DNA from: Nymphaea colorata
Taxonomy: Eukaryota; Streptophyta; Magnoliopsida; Nymphaeales; Nymphaeaceae
Assembly: GCF_008831285.2 (NCBI RefSeq)
Contig: NC_045142.1
Span: 4,471,501-4,535,500 of the forward strand
DNA length: 64,000 nucleotides
Direction: 5' to 3'
This document shows positions 49,271 to 62,119 of the stretch, one piece after another; position 1 is the first letter of the stretch, and every line of letters begins with the position of its first letter. Below the pieces are notes generated by a model. It did not search any database. It was not told where the DNA came from and worked only from the letters and a program-made list of their open reading frames with translations. A program made the translations under genes and the position numbers.

Positions 49271-50585
49271 AGCTGTCCCTAGTTCTCATCCTTTTTATTC
49301 AACACCCTTGCCTTGTAGACTGATGTTGTGAATTGTGGAAGTTGGCAACCTGCCCAGCTAGTTCATTGATGGGCATCACAGGTGGGAGAGATGAAAGTTG
49401 AGATATCAATTTTGTACCGTGATCAGTAGTAAATGTACTGAAATTGAGTTGCTGGCAAAGTGATGGAAAAGAAAAATAATAGTTAGGTTTCTTGGCTAAA
49501 AATGAGTGCACGTATGCGGGGCGAGATGGTATTTTGAACATATTGTTATCTTGATTGCCAATGAGGTGAAATACTTTTCCTACCAAATTTTGGTCTGCTG
49601 TCTGGGCTTGTCAAATGGGTAGCATATATGCATTACCTACCATTTCCACTTTTTAATTCGTAGGGCCCTTTTTTTCTGTTTTTTCATGACCCAGTTTCTC
49701 TCTCTATCCTGTGACTTGCTTTATTTATGCAAATATTTTTCTGGTGATTGTTGGTCACGTTCTTGGAATTTTGGCCATCCATGTACTCTAGTTGATGCAG
49801 ATTATTACTTAAATCCGTCGGACTGGATTCTACCGTTGAAGGTCTCCTTTGCCGAGGACTCGAGGTACACGGCCGAGAAAGTCCAGTCCGCTTTCACCAT
49901 CTATTAAGCGTGAACAGTACGGGACGTTGGATTTGTCTGTTCTGTTCGCTATTATCCGCTGGGCAAATGTTATTCGGTGAGGGGCGGCTGTTTGATTGCT
50001 GTCCGTTGGGACAGTACGGACTGTCCTGTACCACTAGACAGAGGGTTCTCCTCCGTCTGTTAGAGGCCATCTAGATTTAGTTGCTGTCTGTGGAACAGGA
50101 TGGGCAGGACAGGACAGTCCTGTCCTAGTAGGCAGAGGCTTTCTTGATGAATGTAGGAACATAATTTTGTCTTTTCTGTCTGGTCTTTGCTTGGCACCGT
50201 ACATGTCCTGTGACTCTACATTTATCTGTTATATCTGTTGTTTGTTTTGTGTTCTGTTTGTTCTGTTTATTCCCTTCAACATTTGTGTTTTTCCAGATCT
50301 ATTTTGTCTGTTTGTCCATCGTTTGTGAATGAGAATACGCTGTTTGTCAATGTTGTCTGTTCAATCTATTGTTTGCTGTTGATATCATATAAAATCACAA
50401 TTATTCGTAACACATATCATACAATAACAGGGCATGATTACTACAAGACCTGTTATTTCATGCAAATATTAACAATATGATCTCCCAATGTTAAAAGTTA
50501 TTGGTAATTCACATTGATTTCTTAATGCATACTGGCATTGGGAATTTACGTTCGTGAATATATGTATATGTAAGAAAAATAGTGT

Positions 50586-51312
50586 TGTATGATACGTATG
50601 ATACGGGGTCGTATCGTATGATACGTATTGTATCTTTTACAAAATACGATACGATACATTTTATGTATTATAAATAAGGGTCTATCGTGTTTGTATCTTA
50701 CGATACGTACGATACTGTGTGATATGTCTCGTATCGTATGATATGAGCTGATTTCAAAAAAGGGAGGTTGGAATCCCTTTTTTCGTGTTTTTTTTTTATA
50801 AAAACCTGACTCTTCTTCATTTTTAACTTAGAGATTGTGTTGCTTTTGAGGGAAATCATCGATTTTCATTGTTATATCATCGATTTTCAAAATAAAGTCA
50901 TCAATTAAACCATGGATTTGTGTGTGGGTGGTTGATTTTCATTGGAAGGAAAGAGATTTTTTTTTAAATCGTGAAGATGAAAATGAAGAAGAAGATGAAG
51001 ATGAGGATGAGAATGAATATGATGAAGATTATGAATGAGAGTCGAGAGTGCTTTCTTTTTATATGTATTGACATTGAATATTTTTACAATTTCATTATCA
51101 TCTTGTAGCGTAATACAAATATCTAAAACTTGTTTTTTGATGTGGACTTTATGATTTATGAATCTATGTGTTTTTTATGAAGAACATATTATTCTTGATT
51201 TTTACTTATTTTTTATGAATTTATCGATTTTTTTTCTATTTTTTTCTGATTTATTAAATGAAAAACGATATGATTACGATACGTTACGATATTTTACGAT
51301 ACGGTGTATCTT
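50586..51312 (+). mobile_element. Deleted DNA transposon with GATACG-rich ends
   Basis: Dense repeats of GTATCGTATGATACG at 50586-50745 and of ACGATACG/ACGATATT at 51266-51312 face each other across about 500 bp. Between them, at about 50970-51038, a plus-strand frame encodes a highly acidic Glu/Asp/Asn run with a final DEDYE and stop, like the acidic C-terminal tail of plant hAT transposases. Just before it are repeated ATCGATTTTCA motifs. It is probably an internally deleted element that kept the end of a transposase gene; the superfamily is uncertain. Confidence 0.45.
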
Positions 51313-53441
51313 AAAGTCAGACCGATACTTACAATATGCTTTTTACAACATTGAAGAAAAATGATAGTTCTCTTATGTGCAAAATTTTAATTGATAAAAT
51401 ATTGTAATTTAGGTGACTAAGAATGCAAAATATTTGAATGCAAGACAACTAAAGTTCCTCTTCTGTAAAGCGATGCTATCTGAATGCAAGCCACACCATC
51501 ATGCAGGGCAGGCATCTGCTTGCGACCAGTCCTGTTTTCAACCACAGATTGCATCCTTCCAGGTCCTGGAGCTGTTACGCAGAATAGAATAAAGGAAATC
51601 CACACTGTTAGCCCAGATTTTGCGAACCTCGCCAGGAACATTTCTGACCTCACCCTCCAGCATAGCCTTGTTCCCCAGTGTACAGAGTTTCCAAACTACC
51701 ACGCGAAAGCAGGCCCTCCAGCATTTAGCCATCCATCCCCGCTTGAACCCAAGCTTTCATCTCGTTCAAGGATCCAGCTTCACCAAGTCTTTTCCTCCAG
51801 AACTTTCTGAGAATCTGAAGCATGGTAATGGTTTCATGAGCTGATAAATGGGGGGACTTGTTCCTGATCACGTCGTCTACAATAGCCTGGTTGACGATCA
51901 AGTTAAGCAAATGACTTTAAAAATGCATTTGAGTTGCATCTTAGAACGACAAAAGATGGAATTCAAACTTAAATGGAGTGACACATACGAGTTCTGCAGG
52001 TTGTGGTGGACAGTTCCTTACTTTGTTGTAAAAGTACTTGCATAGAGCTTTCACACAACTTGTTTGTATTAATAGCTAACAGTTCATACAAAGCATGCAT
52101 GTATTTTGTTTTTTATCGCTTTTTGTTAAATGTAAAGAAAAGCTGCTGGAAGTGTTGAAGACACACAAACAAATCTAAACCGTGCCATTTTGTACCCAAA
52201 GTTTGTCCATGGCCGTAACTCTCACAAGGCATCCCATCCTTAACATGCATGCCAAGAAACACGTGCACGCCTCAATGGTATAGCGTAGCTGGTTGGGTTA
52301 GGGGTCTGTCAAAAAGGTAAATTTTGTTGACATAAGCCTTGGCCGCCACTTAGATTTTAAAACTTCAAAAATTTATATGCAAATTTCAAAAATTTAGTTT
52401 AACATATATAAAAAATTTGAAAATTTTTATTTTGGCCCTTGTTAAAATTTTGAAACTATAGTTCAGCCTCTTGGACTAAAAGTTACTGGCTCTACCTATA
52501 ATGCCATTTACCTTTCATTTTTCCAACCTTACCTTCGCGAGTGCCTGTCTTAGTGCTGTAAATGAACAAACAAGATATCAACAGTCCTTTAGTTTTCAGT
52601 TTTCATGTCAACCTATGAACTATTTCCTTCATCTTCATTCTTTTGCCGGCAAATATATAATGCATGAACTGTCAATGGTATGGTCAAGTTGCTTCTTGTC
52701 TTCCTGTGATTCTGGTTGTCTATAAATCTAATGCACTTAACAAGCGGTTGTCCAACCGGTCGTTTTGCTAATAAAAGGTTGTGAAAAGGATGTTATACAT
52801 CATTTAGCTACACAGTCTATAGATCCCTTTTCAGGAATAACCTCAAGAATATCTTCTGTAGTGCACAAACTACGAGTACCAATGGAAGCTCTGTCTACCA
52901 TCCGGAGGAAAAACTGAAAAAGGTCAGAGATCGGCCCTCCGGGCACATCCTTTGGTCTAACTGAGTGATTTCCTAGCCTTCAGACGGCATGCTAATCACA
53001 GGCATAATTAGTTATTTTCCCCTTAATTTGTTTTTATTAAGAGATGCTAATCTCAACTGGTAGACATAATTCTTGCAACTTAACTGGCCATTTGGAGGAC
53101 ATCCTCATTAGTTTCCTAAATTCTAGCTTTATGAAACCAGGTTTCTTTAATGAATTTCAAAAACTTGGTTTGTTTATTTGGGCAACATACCAAAATCCTG
53201 GTTTTTGAGAATAAGTTGAGGGCGGTCCCATTTTTCACTTGCTTTTAGGTTTTGACAAAACTGTATTTTCCTTGAACTCAGTTTTGTTTTGATGACACTT
53301 AAACATCATAAAAACCTGCTTTTGGGGTGTCATCCAAACACTCCCCAAATGTATCAATACTTTGTTAAATTCAATTTCAAACTGTCTCATGGGTGTTGGC
53401 ATGAGTGCTAATTGCGGATACTGTTACTATTCATTTTCAAA

Positions 53442-53446
<5 letters not shown>

Positions 53447-53480
<34 letters not shown>
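53447..53480. repeat. (TA)17 microsatellite
   Basis: A pure TA run of 34 bp. Confidence 0.96.
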
Positions 53481-53485
<5 letters not shown>

Positions 53486-55201
53486 AGACTGCTGTGTCCC
53501 AGACATGTCCTCTAGGTGCACCACCTCCGGTCTTCAACCTTTTAGAAGTGTCCATATTACATATTTGTCAAGGTTACGATGTGGCGGCCATCACTCTTGC
53601 TGGAAGCTAAGAAGCATGAGCAAACTCAGTCGCTGCTACCTGAAGCAAATTGTCTCCTCAGCCCCTTCCTGCCATTAGGTGAATCGCTGGAAGGCAGCTC
53701 CTGGAAAGGAGGACTCATTCTGTGAGCGAGTAATCAGTTCTGTATTTTTGTGGTGTCTTCTTTTCTGATCTATTCTCGTCGCACAGATTTCTAATCTTAT
53801 TGAGACAAAATAGAATCCGTTAGGTGTTAGATCTGAGAGCTGAGATCTGAAGCTGCATTGAAAGGCTGGATTAGATCACTGTGGGTCTTAGATCCAAGGT
53901 AAAGCAAACACACCCTTATAGATTTGGATTTTGAGTCTTTTGATATGCTTAGGATCCATATGGCAAACATATAACAGTATGTAATTATTCAATGAATATA
54001 ACCCAAAAATTAGAGCTGATTCATGGAACACTTTAAAAAGTATTTATGAATCGGTGCTAATTTTTTTGAAGTAGATTCATGGGACAGTTACAACTACAAA
54101 TTGTTCCGTTTGCTAAACAGGCCCTTAGAGTTCATTGCTAGGACCACATTTGATGGGGAGATAAACACATTTGACATGTGACACGACAGATCATATTATT
54201 TTCATCAAGTCTTCCTAAAGTTATTATGTCAGAATAACAACTTGTGGGGATTAGCCATTCTTATTATTGGATGTTCTGAAGAGGGGAAAAAGTAGTTGCT
54301 TTTTGAAGTCTATGCACCCATTATAAATCTTATTCGATCAAACAAGAGAAATCGTTCTAATATGCAAGGATCTGGTCACAAGAAAATGCAAGAACTATCA
54401 TACAGTGGCGGTGCAAATGTGTCCAAATATTGCATTGTCTTGATCAAGGATCCTGGGCACAACTGTTGTGGATTCCTCTTCTCTTGGCAAGTTAGATGTA
54501 ATCCTCCGTGATCCAGTGGTGGGGACAAAAAATTTTCCGAGTTCAGTTGTGAGTTCTAAGCTGTGGGAAAAGAGCTAATGAGTGAGTCCAATCTCTGAAA
54601 AAGTCCTGGAATTGTTGAAGCTTCTGAAGGTCAGATAAGTCTACAGGATTTGCGAGGCCATGTAGCGTGACCATGCAATTCTCATTAGTCCTGACCTTCT
54701 CCAGGTCGTACGCCTGAAACAACGTGGAAATGCTTTGAGATAGATATGTTTATGGCTTTCTCTTCCTCGGACTTCTTGGCAAGTTCGGAAGCTTTGGTGA
54801 GAGAAGTCAAACTGTCTTCATAAAAAAAAAAAAAAAATCGGTCATTAGTCCTGAGTCCTCTTAAAAGATTTAGCCTGTATGAATCGTTATTGGCTTCTAA
54901 AAGCATACTAAAATTTTTGACAACGCTAGTGCCTCAATCCTATTCAAGGGGTGCCCTCTCTCTTGAGAAAAGGTGGATTAAGTAGTTAGTCGTATAATTA
55001 AAATCCACTTGTGATGAACAACTTTAGTTTCACGTTAACTCCAAATCACGTTAGTTACAACTGAGAAGAAGATAACTTCTCCCACGTAGGGTTTTATGGT
55101 CGTTTAGCAGGTGTAACGAAATTTGTGCAACACGTATAATGTTGCCTTCAACCACACAAAAGACTTTCAGGTCAAGCATCTCCTTATAAAGCATTTGTAT
55201 A

Positions 55202-55639
55202 TAGGGGTGACAATATGTCTGATTTGGATCAGATATATGACTGAACCATTACTAAAATATCGAACATGAAAATAAATCAGTATTCGATTAAGAAATCAGG
55301 TTTAATAAATGACATCCAATTGGACTCAGATTCAAATATATATAAATGTCCAATTGGATTCAGATCAAATTTAGTATTAAACAAATGTAGATCCTACAGC
55401 CAATGCCCTTACATTTTGAAAATAAGTTAAATTCAGTTCAAAATTCAGATTTAGAATCAGTTGTAAATGTAGAAATAGGGTTCAGATTGGATTCAGATTA
55501 TAAAATCAGATTTCGAATAATATAACTTCTTTTCAATTTGTATTTGAATTTGAATTCCAATCAGAATATGTGAATATCCAAGAAAAGTAGGTATGGTTAA
55601 GAGTATATCAAATTCAAATCTAATTAATTGACATCCTTA
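55202..55639. mobile_element. hAT-type MITE with perfect 8-bp target duplication
   Basis: 438 bp with terminal inverted repeats TAGGGGTGACAAT and ATTGACATCCTTA (imperfect, 10 of 13). It is flanked by identical 8-bp TTTGTATA at 55194-55201 and 55640-55647. An 8-bp duplication and TAGGGGTG ends are typical of hAT elements. The interior is AT-rich, full of GATTCAGATT repeats, and has no coding capacity. A degraded relative lies at 8381-8798. Confidence 0.9.
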
Positions 55640-57208
55640 TTTGTATATCATAAGAATTCCTCCAACTATTGGCGCCAAAGAAATGTTGGTAAAGCTGTGT
55701 GAAATGTTAGCAAAAGCTTTCTGCGGCGACTTTTTGGTGCGGTGAAAAATGCCACTGAAGTGTCGTACCATTAATACTTTACTAACAAAATGTGCATGTG
55801 CCAGTGAAAATTTGCCATTAGTGGCATAAAAAAGCATAAGAAGGCCGGCCGACCATCAATAATGCTACGGAAATAGTGCCACTGGTGACCTAATAAGCCG
55901 AGCAATTAGTTGCACGACAGCAGAACCGCAGCAATTGCCTGAGTCAGAGTGAACACAAGTGATGTGTTGGTGCATGCACCACTGCCTCATCACTGACTAG
56001 TGGCAAAAATCCTTTTTACTTTTTTTTTTCTTTTTTTTTTTCTGGTTTTTGGTGCGAATGAATAGTGCAGTTTTTGTCGCAGCCCTGCATTCACCGTTTA
56101 CAGTTTAGAAAAACAGTACCCATGTGAACAACCGAACTTTCACTAGCCCACTAGTTTAGCCGCTACATTGTGCCTCTCAGACGGTTCAAAATAAGGGCGC
56201 CTTATGAAGAACAAAGAAAATTATGAAATCCCAAGTGGCCGTTTTTCCTCCTTAAGTGCTAAGCATTCATAATTAGTGGAATCCATTTATCTCTCTTATC
56301 TTTAATCTTGTCAGACCTTTCAAGTAACAAGCTTACTTTGCATAATGTTTGTTTTTACCCAGCAGCCTAAGTGGAAGCTTTTCCAAGGAATAAAAGCTGC
56401 TTTCCCTATGAAATCCTCATGTTGTTACTTCATCGGATGAACCACACCTCTCAAAAGGTACAATACCATATAAATAATTTGCCAAAAACATCTTCAAGAA
56501 TCGCAGACAGCATGATTATTTTCCTTTGAACAGGAAATCTGAAATGGTGAAAGTTGGGCCATCCTAGAAGAATTGGAACCTCATTCTTGGCTTTTCAGCT
56601 TTAGCTATGGCATCTTGCCAACTTTTATTTTTGTTATTAATATTTCTGTGTCCCGATCAGTTTTGCTGGTAGATTGCTTGATGAGGTATAATAAATTTGA
56701 AGTGGGGGATGGTGAGGTTTTCTTTTCTCCTTTTTTTTTTTTTTTTTTTTGATGCCCTTTGATGAAGCACTTAAGTGGCATTACTTTATATGAACAATTT
56801 GCCCTAGGCAAGTTAAAGTACCACTCTACTAGGGAAGCTTCTGTCATATCTGTTCTCTTGGCTAACTTGGTCTTTGCAAGTAGTTAGAAGACCCTTCCAT
56901 TTGGCGTATTCAAAACAACGTGCTTCACTTGTTTTGGAAGTTACCATTTTCCCAGTAAAAAAATTTCTGCCTAACTTTTTAATGCTTTTCTAATGTAAGG
57001 TTTTGGCAGGGGTACGGGTTTTATAACATTGTTTATAGTGTGAGGGCACATACGTAAGAGAGAGAAAGAGAGAGCATAATAAACTACATGTACGATATGA
57101 CTATTATTCTTTTTTAATTGAAAGCGAAGAAAAGCCAGACCTGCCGGCACTGGTTTGACCCATTGTACGCAAACTTGTTACATTTTTCAAATATGTTCAT
57201 TTGATAAC

Positions 57209-57209
<1 letters not shown>

Positions 57210-57285
<76 letters not shown>

Positions 57286-57370
57286 CCCTGACATAACCCC
57301 CGGAGCTCCCCTTAAGCGAAAAAAATGGACAACATAAGTATCTCATCTGCTTTTAGCTGGACGGTTCTTG

Positions 57371-57423
<53 letters not shown>

Positions 57424-57516
57424 GAGAGTGCCCTGACATAAACCCCGGAGCTCCCCGTCAGCGAAAAAAATGAAAAACATAAGTATCTCATCTGTTTTTA
57501 GCTGGACTGTTCTTGT

Positions 57517-57564
<48 letters not shown>
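57210..57564. repeat. Nested microsatellites around a ~90-bp direct duplication
   Basis: (TA)n at 57210-57246, (GA)n to 57278, then a block beginning GAGTGCCCTGACATAA at 57281; (TA)n at 57373-57419, then the same block at 57426 with a few changes; then (CT)n at 57517-57539 and (TA)n to 57564. The block spacing is 145 bp. Confidence 0.92.
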
Positions 57565-57572
<8 letters not shown>

Positions 57573-58063
57573 AGAGTTGTGTATTTTCCCGTCCTTTGGT
57601 TTGAATAAAATTATCCAGCCTCTTGAAGCATACAGCTTGATGCATTAAGTACATATTAAATAACAATATATGAAAGGGTCGTGATTGAATGAAGTTGAAG
57701 ATGGCAAAGAATTTCAACTCTTCTATTATGGCTACTTACTCTCTCAAAATTAAACCGGTCGTAACGAGAAGTTTGTGCGATGAAATTTAGTAAAAATTAG
57801 TTGCTTTATTAAGCTAACTACAAGAGCCTAAAGTGTATGAAATGGAGATCAGCTGCCTCTCTATCTTACGAAGTCATCCAGCTGATGGGAGCTCCCGTTG
57901 TTTTCGGGTGCAACTTTGATATAACCGTTTATGGTGGGAAACTTAGACATAACCAAAAACTTGATAAAACTTGTCGAGAAACTGAATATTCGTGACATGA
58001 TTTGATTTTATTTTCATGAAAAATTATTAAAACTACTAGGGTAGGCTTAAGATGGGACTGACG

Positions 58064-58170
<107 letters not shown>

Positions 58171-58360
58171 CGAAAGCAGCAGGTGCATCTCTGCAGGTTT
58201 TTTTTAAATAATCCATATGTATTTTTATGAGAAAACAAGCCATCTCTCTCTCTCTCTGTGGACAAGGCTGAAAGATGAAAGGAACTAAGGAAGGAAAGTA
58301 AAATTCGTGAAAGAGTAAGGATATATATATGTACTTGGATGTTTCAGATTCTACAAGAGA

Positions 58361-59434
58361 TCATCCTCTGCACAACCCAGGCCTTTCCTTGGTTTCGCTG
58401 GCCGCCACTCTTGAAGCAGCAGTCAAACTAAAGAATCCAACCTCACTGGCGCTCCGCCTTGGACACAACAACTGCGTTTGTTTACAGTAAGCTATGGCTC
58501 CTTGTATCGAACGCTCAACATCAGAATTAACGCTGCTGCTCCTCTTCAGTAAATGCAAGCCATTATACCCGTCTGTCTCCCCAGTTAAGGACAATAAAGA
58601 AGGAGACGACAATGAATTAACTCCAGAGAATGACAACGCCTTAATGGCACCTGAGAAAGACTTCCTGTGGCCTGCATCTTCCTTTATTGGTGCTTTTCTG
58701 CTCTCTCTCTGCATCTCCTCAAATGGGTTTCTTTTAGTCACTTTGGTGCACTTGTTCTTCAAGCAATCCTTCATCGCCTTTTCTGCAGAAGTATCGACCC
58801 GAAACAGACTTTCTTTCCTGCACTTTGAGTTATTTTTAACTGCTGCGGTACATTGGCCTTCAGAACACCCGGACTTACCAAAAAGAGATCTAAGATACGC
58901 CTTCGAAGCCTTCAGCTTGCCGCCAAAAGCCAACTGCTTGATCAGCTTCAGTTTCTTGCACCATGCTTTCTTGGCACAAGAGGAGGAAGAAGTCACATCA
59001 GCACCATCGGCGGTGCTACCAAGGTTCATGGTGCAGTCGTGGAAATACTCATCTGAGTTCAGTTCTCCACTGACTTGGCAAAACTGAAATGGGGTCACAC
59101 TGCATGACTCATATGGAGTGGCACCCTGAGAGGAAAGTGGGGATGTCTTCTCCTGATCACAGGAATGCAGGAGCTTCCTCACCATCTGAATCCTCGGTGG
59201 GAGATGGAGAGGAAGCAGCTTGCCCTTATAGAAGAGCTCATCAGCAGGTGAAGTGAGTGAATCCTTCTCTTGGACAGACATGTTGAATTCAAAATCCGGA
59301 GAGGAGTTGATGGAGTAACAGAGGAAGGTGGTGGAGTGGACTTCCATGTCTATGTAATCCTCATCAATGAAGGAAGTGTTGAGGTCATCACATGGCTCTA
59401 GATTTGAATGTGATCCCCTGCTTGAGGGATGCAT
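58361..59434 (-). CDS. Membrane-associated kinase regulator (MAKR family)
   Basis: A single-exon frame of 357 aa. Near the N-terminus is EDYIDMEV (aa 24-32) and the acidic DFEFNMS. The MAKR hallmark DELFYKGKLLPLHLPPRIQM lies at aa 65-84. A basic cluster (aa 155-189, KKAWCKKLKLIKQL...KASKAYLRSLFGKS) would bind acidic membrane lipids. A Ser-rich stretch (aa 259-282) precedes the C-terminal RSSSVNSDVERSIQGAIAYCKQTQ region (aa 298-321), which matches the kinase-interacting motif area of MAKR and BKI1 proteins. Known family role: plasma-membrane proteins that regulate receptor-like kinases in brassinosteroid, peptide and auxin signalling. Which MAKR is not clear. The ATG at 59434 was chosen as the first in frame before the conserved block; the leader upstream is CT-rich. 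No introns or breaks. Confidence 0.9.
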   Translation of the reverse strand: MHPSSRGSHSNLEPCDDLNTSFIDEDYIDMEVHSTTFLCYSINSSPDFEFNMSVQEKDSLTSPADELFYKGKLLPLHLPPRIQMVRKLLHSCDQEKTSPLSSQGATPYESCSVTPFQFCQVSGELNSDEYFHDCTMNLGSTADGADVTSSSSCAKKAWCKKLKLIKQLAFGGKLKASKAYLRSLFGKSGCSEGQCTAAVKNNSKCRKESLFRVDTSAEKAMKDCLKNKCTKVTKRNPFEEMQRESRKAPIKEDAGHRKSFSGAIKALSFSGVNSLSSPSLLSLTGETDGYNGLHLLKRSSSVNSDVERSIQGAIAYCKQTQLLCPRRSASEVGFFSLTAASRVAASETKERPGLCRG

Positions 59435-59965
59435 TCTGGTGCAGGTTGAACACTCTGGTGCTTGTGGTTATTTCTGGTAGGTATGAAAGGGAGGAGATGA
59501 GAGAGGCAGCTCTTTAAAGAAGAGAGAAGATGCCAAGAAGCCAAGAAATGTGAGAGTTCCCAATAGTGAAAAGATACGGAAAGAATAAAAAATTTTGTAG
59601 TGATGAACTGATAGCCCACCCCATTCATGTGTCCCATATCCTTCACAAATGCAAGTGGGTAGCATCGGTAACTCATGATTTCCAGGAAAACAAGAAATTC
59701 TGAGGGATTGCTCCAGATACCTGCCCGAAAAGTTAAGGGAGGAAAAGGAATTGCAATTTATGGCCTTTTCAGTTCATGTGTCGCATATGCTTCATCTATT
59801 TCTTTATGTAAATGCGAGTGGGTAGCATTGGTAACTCATGATTTCTGATTATATGAATGGAAATGTGTGCCGTTGATAACTCATACTTTCTTGTTCAGAG
59901 AGAGAGTGATGATTTCTGATTATATGAATAGAAGTGGGTGCCATTGCTAACTCACTTTTTTATTT

Positions 59966-60045
59966 AGAGAGAGAGTGTGTGAGAGAGAGAGAGAGAGAGC
60001 CGAAAGATTTTTTTTGAGCAGAAAGATGAGAGAGAGAGCAGAAAG
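59966..60045. repeat. Interrupted (GA)n microsatellite
   Basis: GA-runs at 59966-60000 and 60027-60038, separated by mixed sequence. Confidence 0.9.
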
Positions 60046-61745
60046 ACAGGTGGTGGAGGAAATTCTGGTTATGTTTATTGCTGAAGTGGGTGGAGTAGTT
60101 GTTTATGAGATAAAAGCAGAGCAGAATGAAGGAATGCTTACATCATATCTCTGGAGGTTGTGCCCTGCATTCACCTGCACGTGACCCCACAGAGCTTTAC
60201 AGTCTATAACCCATACCCTGAACGACAGACAGTAAGCCACTGTGAGAATTTTACCATCTTTGACAAGAAAAAGCAAAACTTATATTTAAGCGAACCCATT
60301 GTTTATTAGATCAAGCTGCAAAGTAAACCACGCGTCTAAGAGTGGCACTTCCAGGGAATGACAAAAAGAAATCATATTTAATCTGCCTAAGAGAAAGAAA
60401 ATACTACGAGTATGTGGATGACATGATTATAAATATCATGAGATTTTAACTTGTTGGCGCTTTTTACAGGTTCCGATGCAGGAGTTTCGAGAATTAAGAC
60501 CTGACAAAGTTCTTTTAGCCGAAACACACTTCTTCGTCTTGGCAAAAGGTATGGACTTAAGACCTTGAACAACTATCTGGACCAAGGCTGAGGATGATCT
60601 TTAGACCTTCAAAGTGCTCTATGCACATGCACAGGAAGTTGAATACGAAGCTGTTAATTTTGAAATAAGAGTAAGGAAAAGAATGAGTTTGTCTTAAAAT
60701 CGTAAATGGTAGGGAAAATCAGTGAATCAATCTATTAAAATCACAACTAAGAAATGATCGATGTGCCAACTGCGTACAAGTAGGAATGAATTTGAAAATA
60801 ACCCAAAAAAAGCCACTTGTTTCTTGTCCATGTCCAACAATAATAATAAAAGCTCTGAACACAAGGCCTCCGGTGATTTCATCACCTTCTTTTGGAATAT
60901 CTTGGGAAAAAAAATGAGAAAGAAAAATTGTTGCTCACATCTCATGTATGGCAGGGCTTTATTTTTCGTATTAAAGACTTTGAAAATCAATAAGCTCCTC
61001 CATATGACACCGTTAAAAGTTCCACTTACCTTGGAACTATGTTCGTCTATAATGTGATACTGACATGTATTTTCTAGGTATTTTTTAAAGTTAGTTTATA
61101 TTTTATATTATTTTATATATTTATTGACCTACACATGCTTTTTCGAGATTTTCCTAACAGAACTAGACTTTTTCAACGTATGGTAAACTCTTCCATTCAA
61201 AAAAAGGATTTCTGTGATGAAATCTCCTCTTTGATTGCATATATGAAGCTGCACCAGATTAGGCCAAAGAGACAGGCCCTGTGCCTTAAATTGTTAGCAT
61301 TCTTCAACTTGAAGGTCCTAACGCAACTTGTCTGAGAAGGTGTTTGTAGACTTTGTTGGTAATGAACCATCACTTTCAATCTGTATCAGAGGGATTGCAA
61401 TTCTTTGTAAATATCTGATTCCGCAATCTTCCAATAACTAAGAAGTTATTTCTCAACCCAATTTTAGGCTAAATTGGAAAGCATCAAAATGGCCTGTTCG
61501 TATAGGCTTAAACTCATATTGGAGACCTGACTTTATCATCACGTTTCATTACAAAACACTTAGTTTTATTATGATAACCAGGACTTTAACTGACCTCATT
61601 ACCACATTTGAAATGTTACTGTTCTGCAGACCCTAGAGCAAACTCTGGACTGAAGCAAGACTTGAAACAGGACAAGAATTTAGTTACACCAGGGGGCAAT
61701 GGACTACTATAGGTCCAGCAACCCTGATCTATTTTTAGCTGCACC

Positions 61746-62119
61746 TAGGGCTGTACACAAGCCCAGTCGAGCTCGAGCATGTTAAGCTTGACCTGACTTG
61801 ACACATATATCGCTCAGTTTGAGCTCGAGTCGTGTTGTACAAGCTCACCTCAAGCTCGACTCATTTAAGCTCATTTACCAACTCCCCATTTGGCTTGATA
61901 TATTTTCTTCGTTTTAAGTTTGAAAATTGGAAAAAAATACGTGTATTAAAGGTGCTTACTCGAGTTAAATCGAATTGAGTTCTTGTAACTCAAATCGCCT
62001 CGTTTATCGGCTCGAGTTTTCAGTTAAGCTCAAGTTCAACTCTTTTACAAACAAGCAAAGTTTAACCGAGTGAATTCGAGTCGAGCTTGAGTTAGCTCGA
62101 CTTATTGTACCTAGCCCTA
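61746..62119. mobile_element. hAT-type MITE with perfect 8-bp target duplication
   Basis: 374 bp, ends TAGGGCTGTACA and TGTACCTAGCCCTA, which are inverted repeats apart from a 2-bp insertion. It is flanked by identical 8-bp GCTGCACC at 61738-61745 and 62120-62127. The interior carries many GAGCTCGAG and GCTCGAGT motifs in both orientations, which could form a hairpin. There is no coding capacity. The 8-bp duplication and TAGGG ends assign it to the hAT superfamily. Confidence 0.93.

Noticed and set aside
58494-59087. 197-aa plus-strand frame antisense to the MAKR-like gene
   Set aside because: Lies entirely opposite a well-supported coding region; no family similarity.
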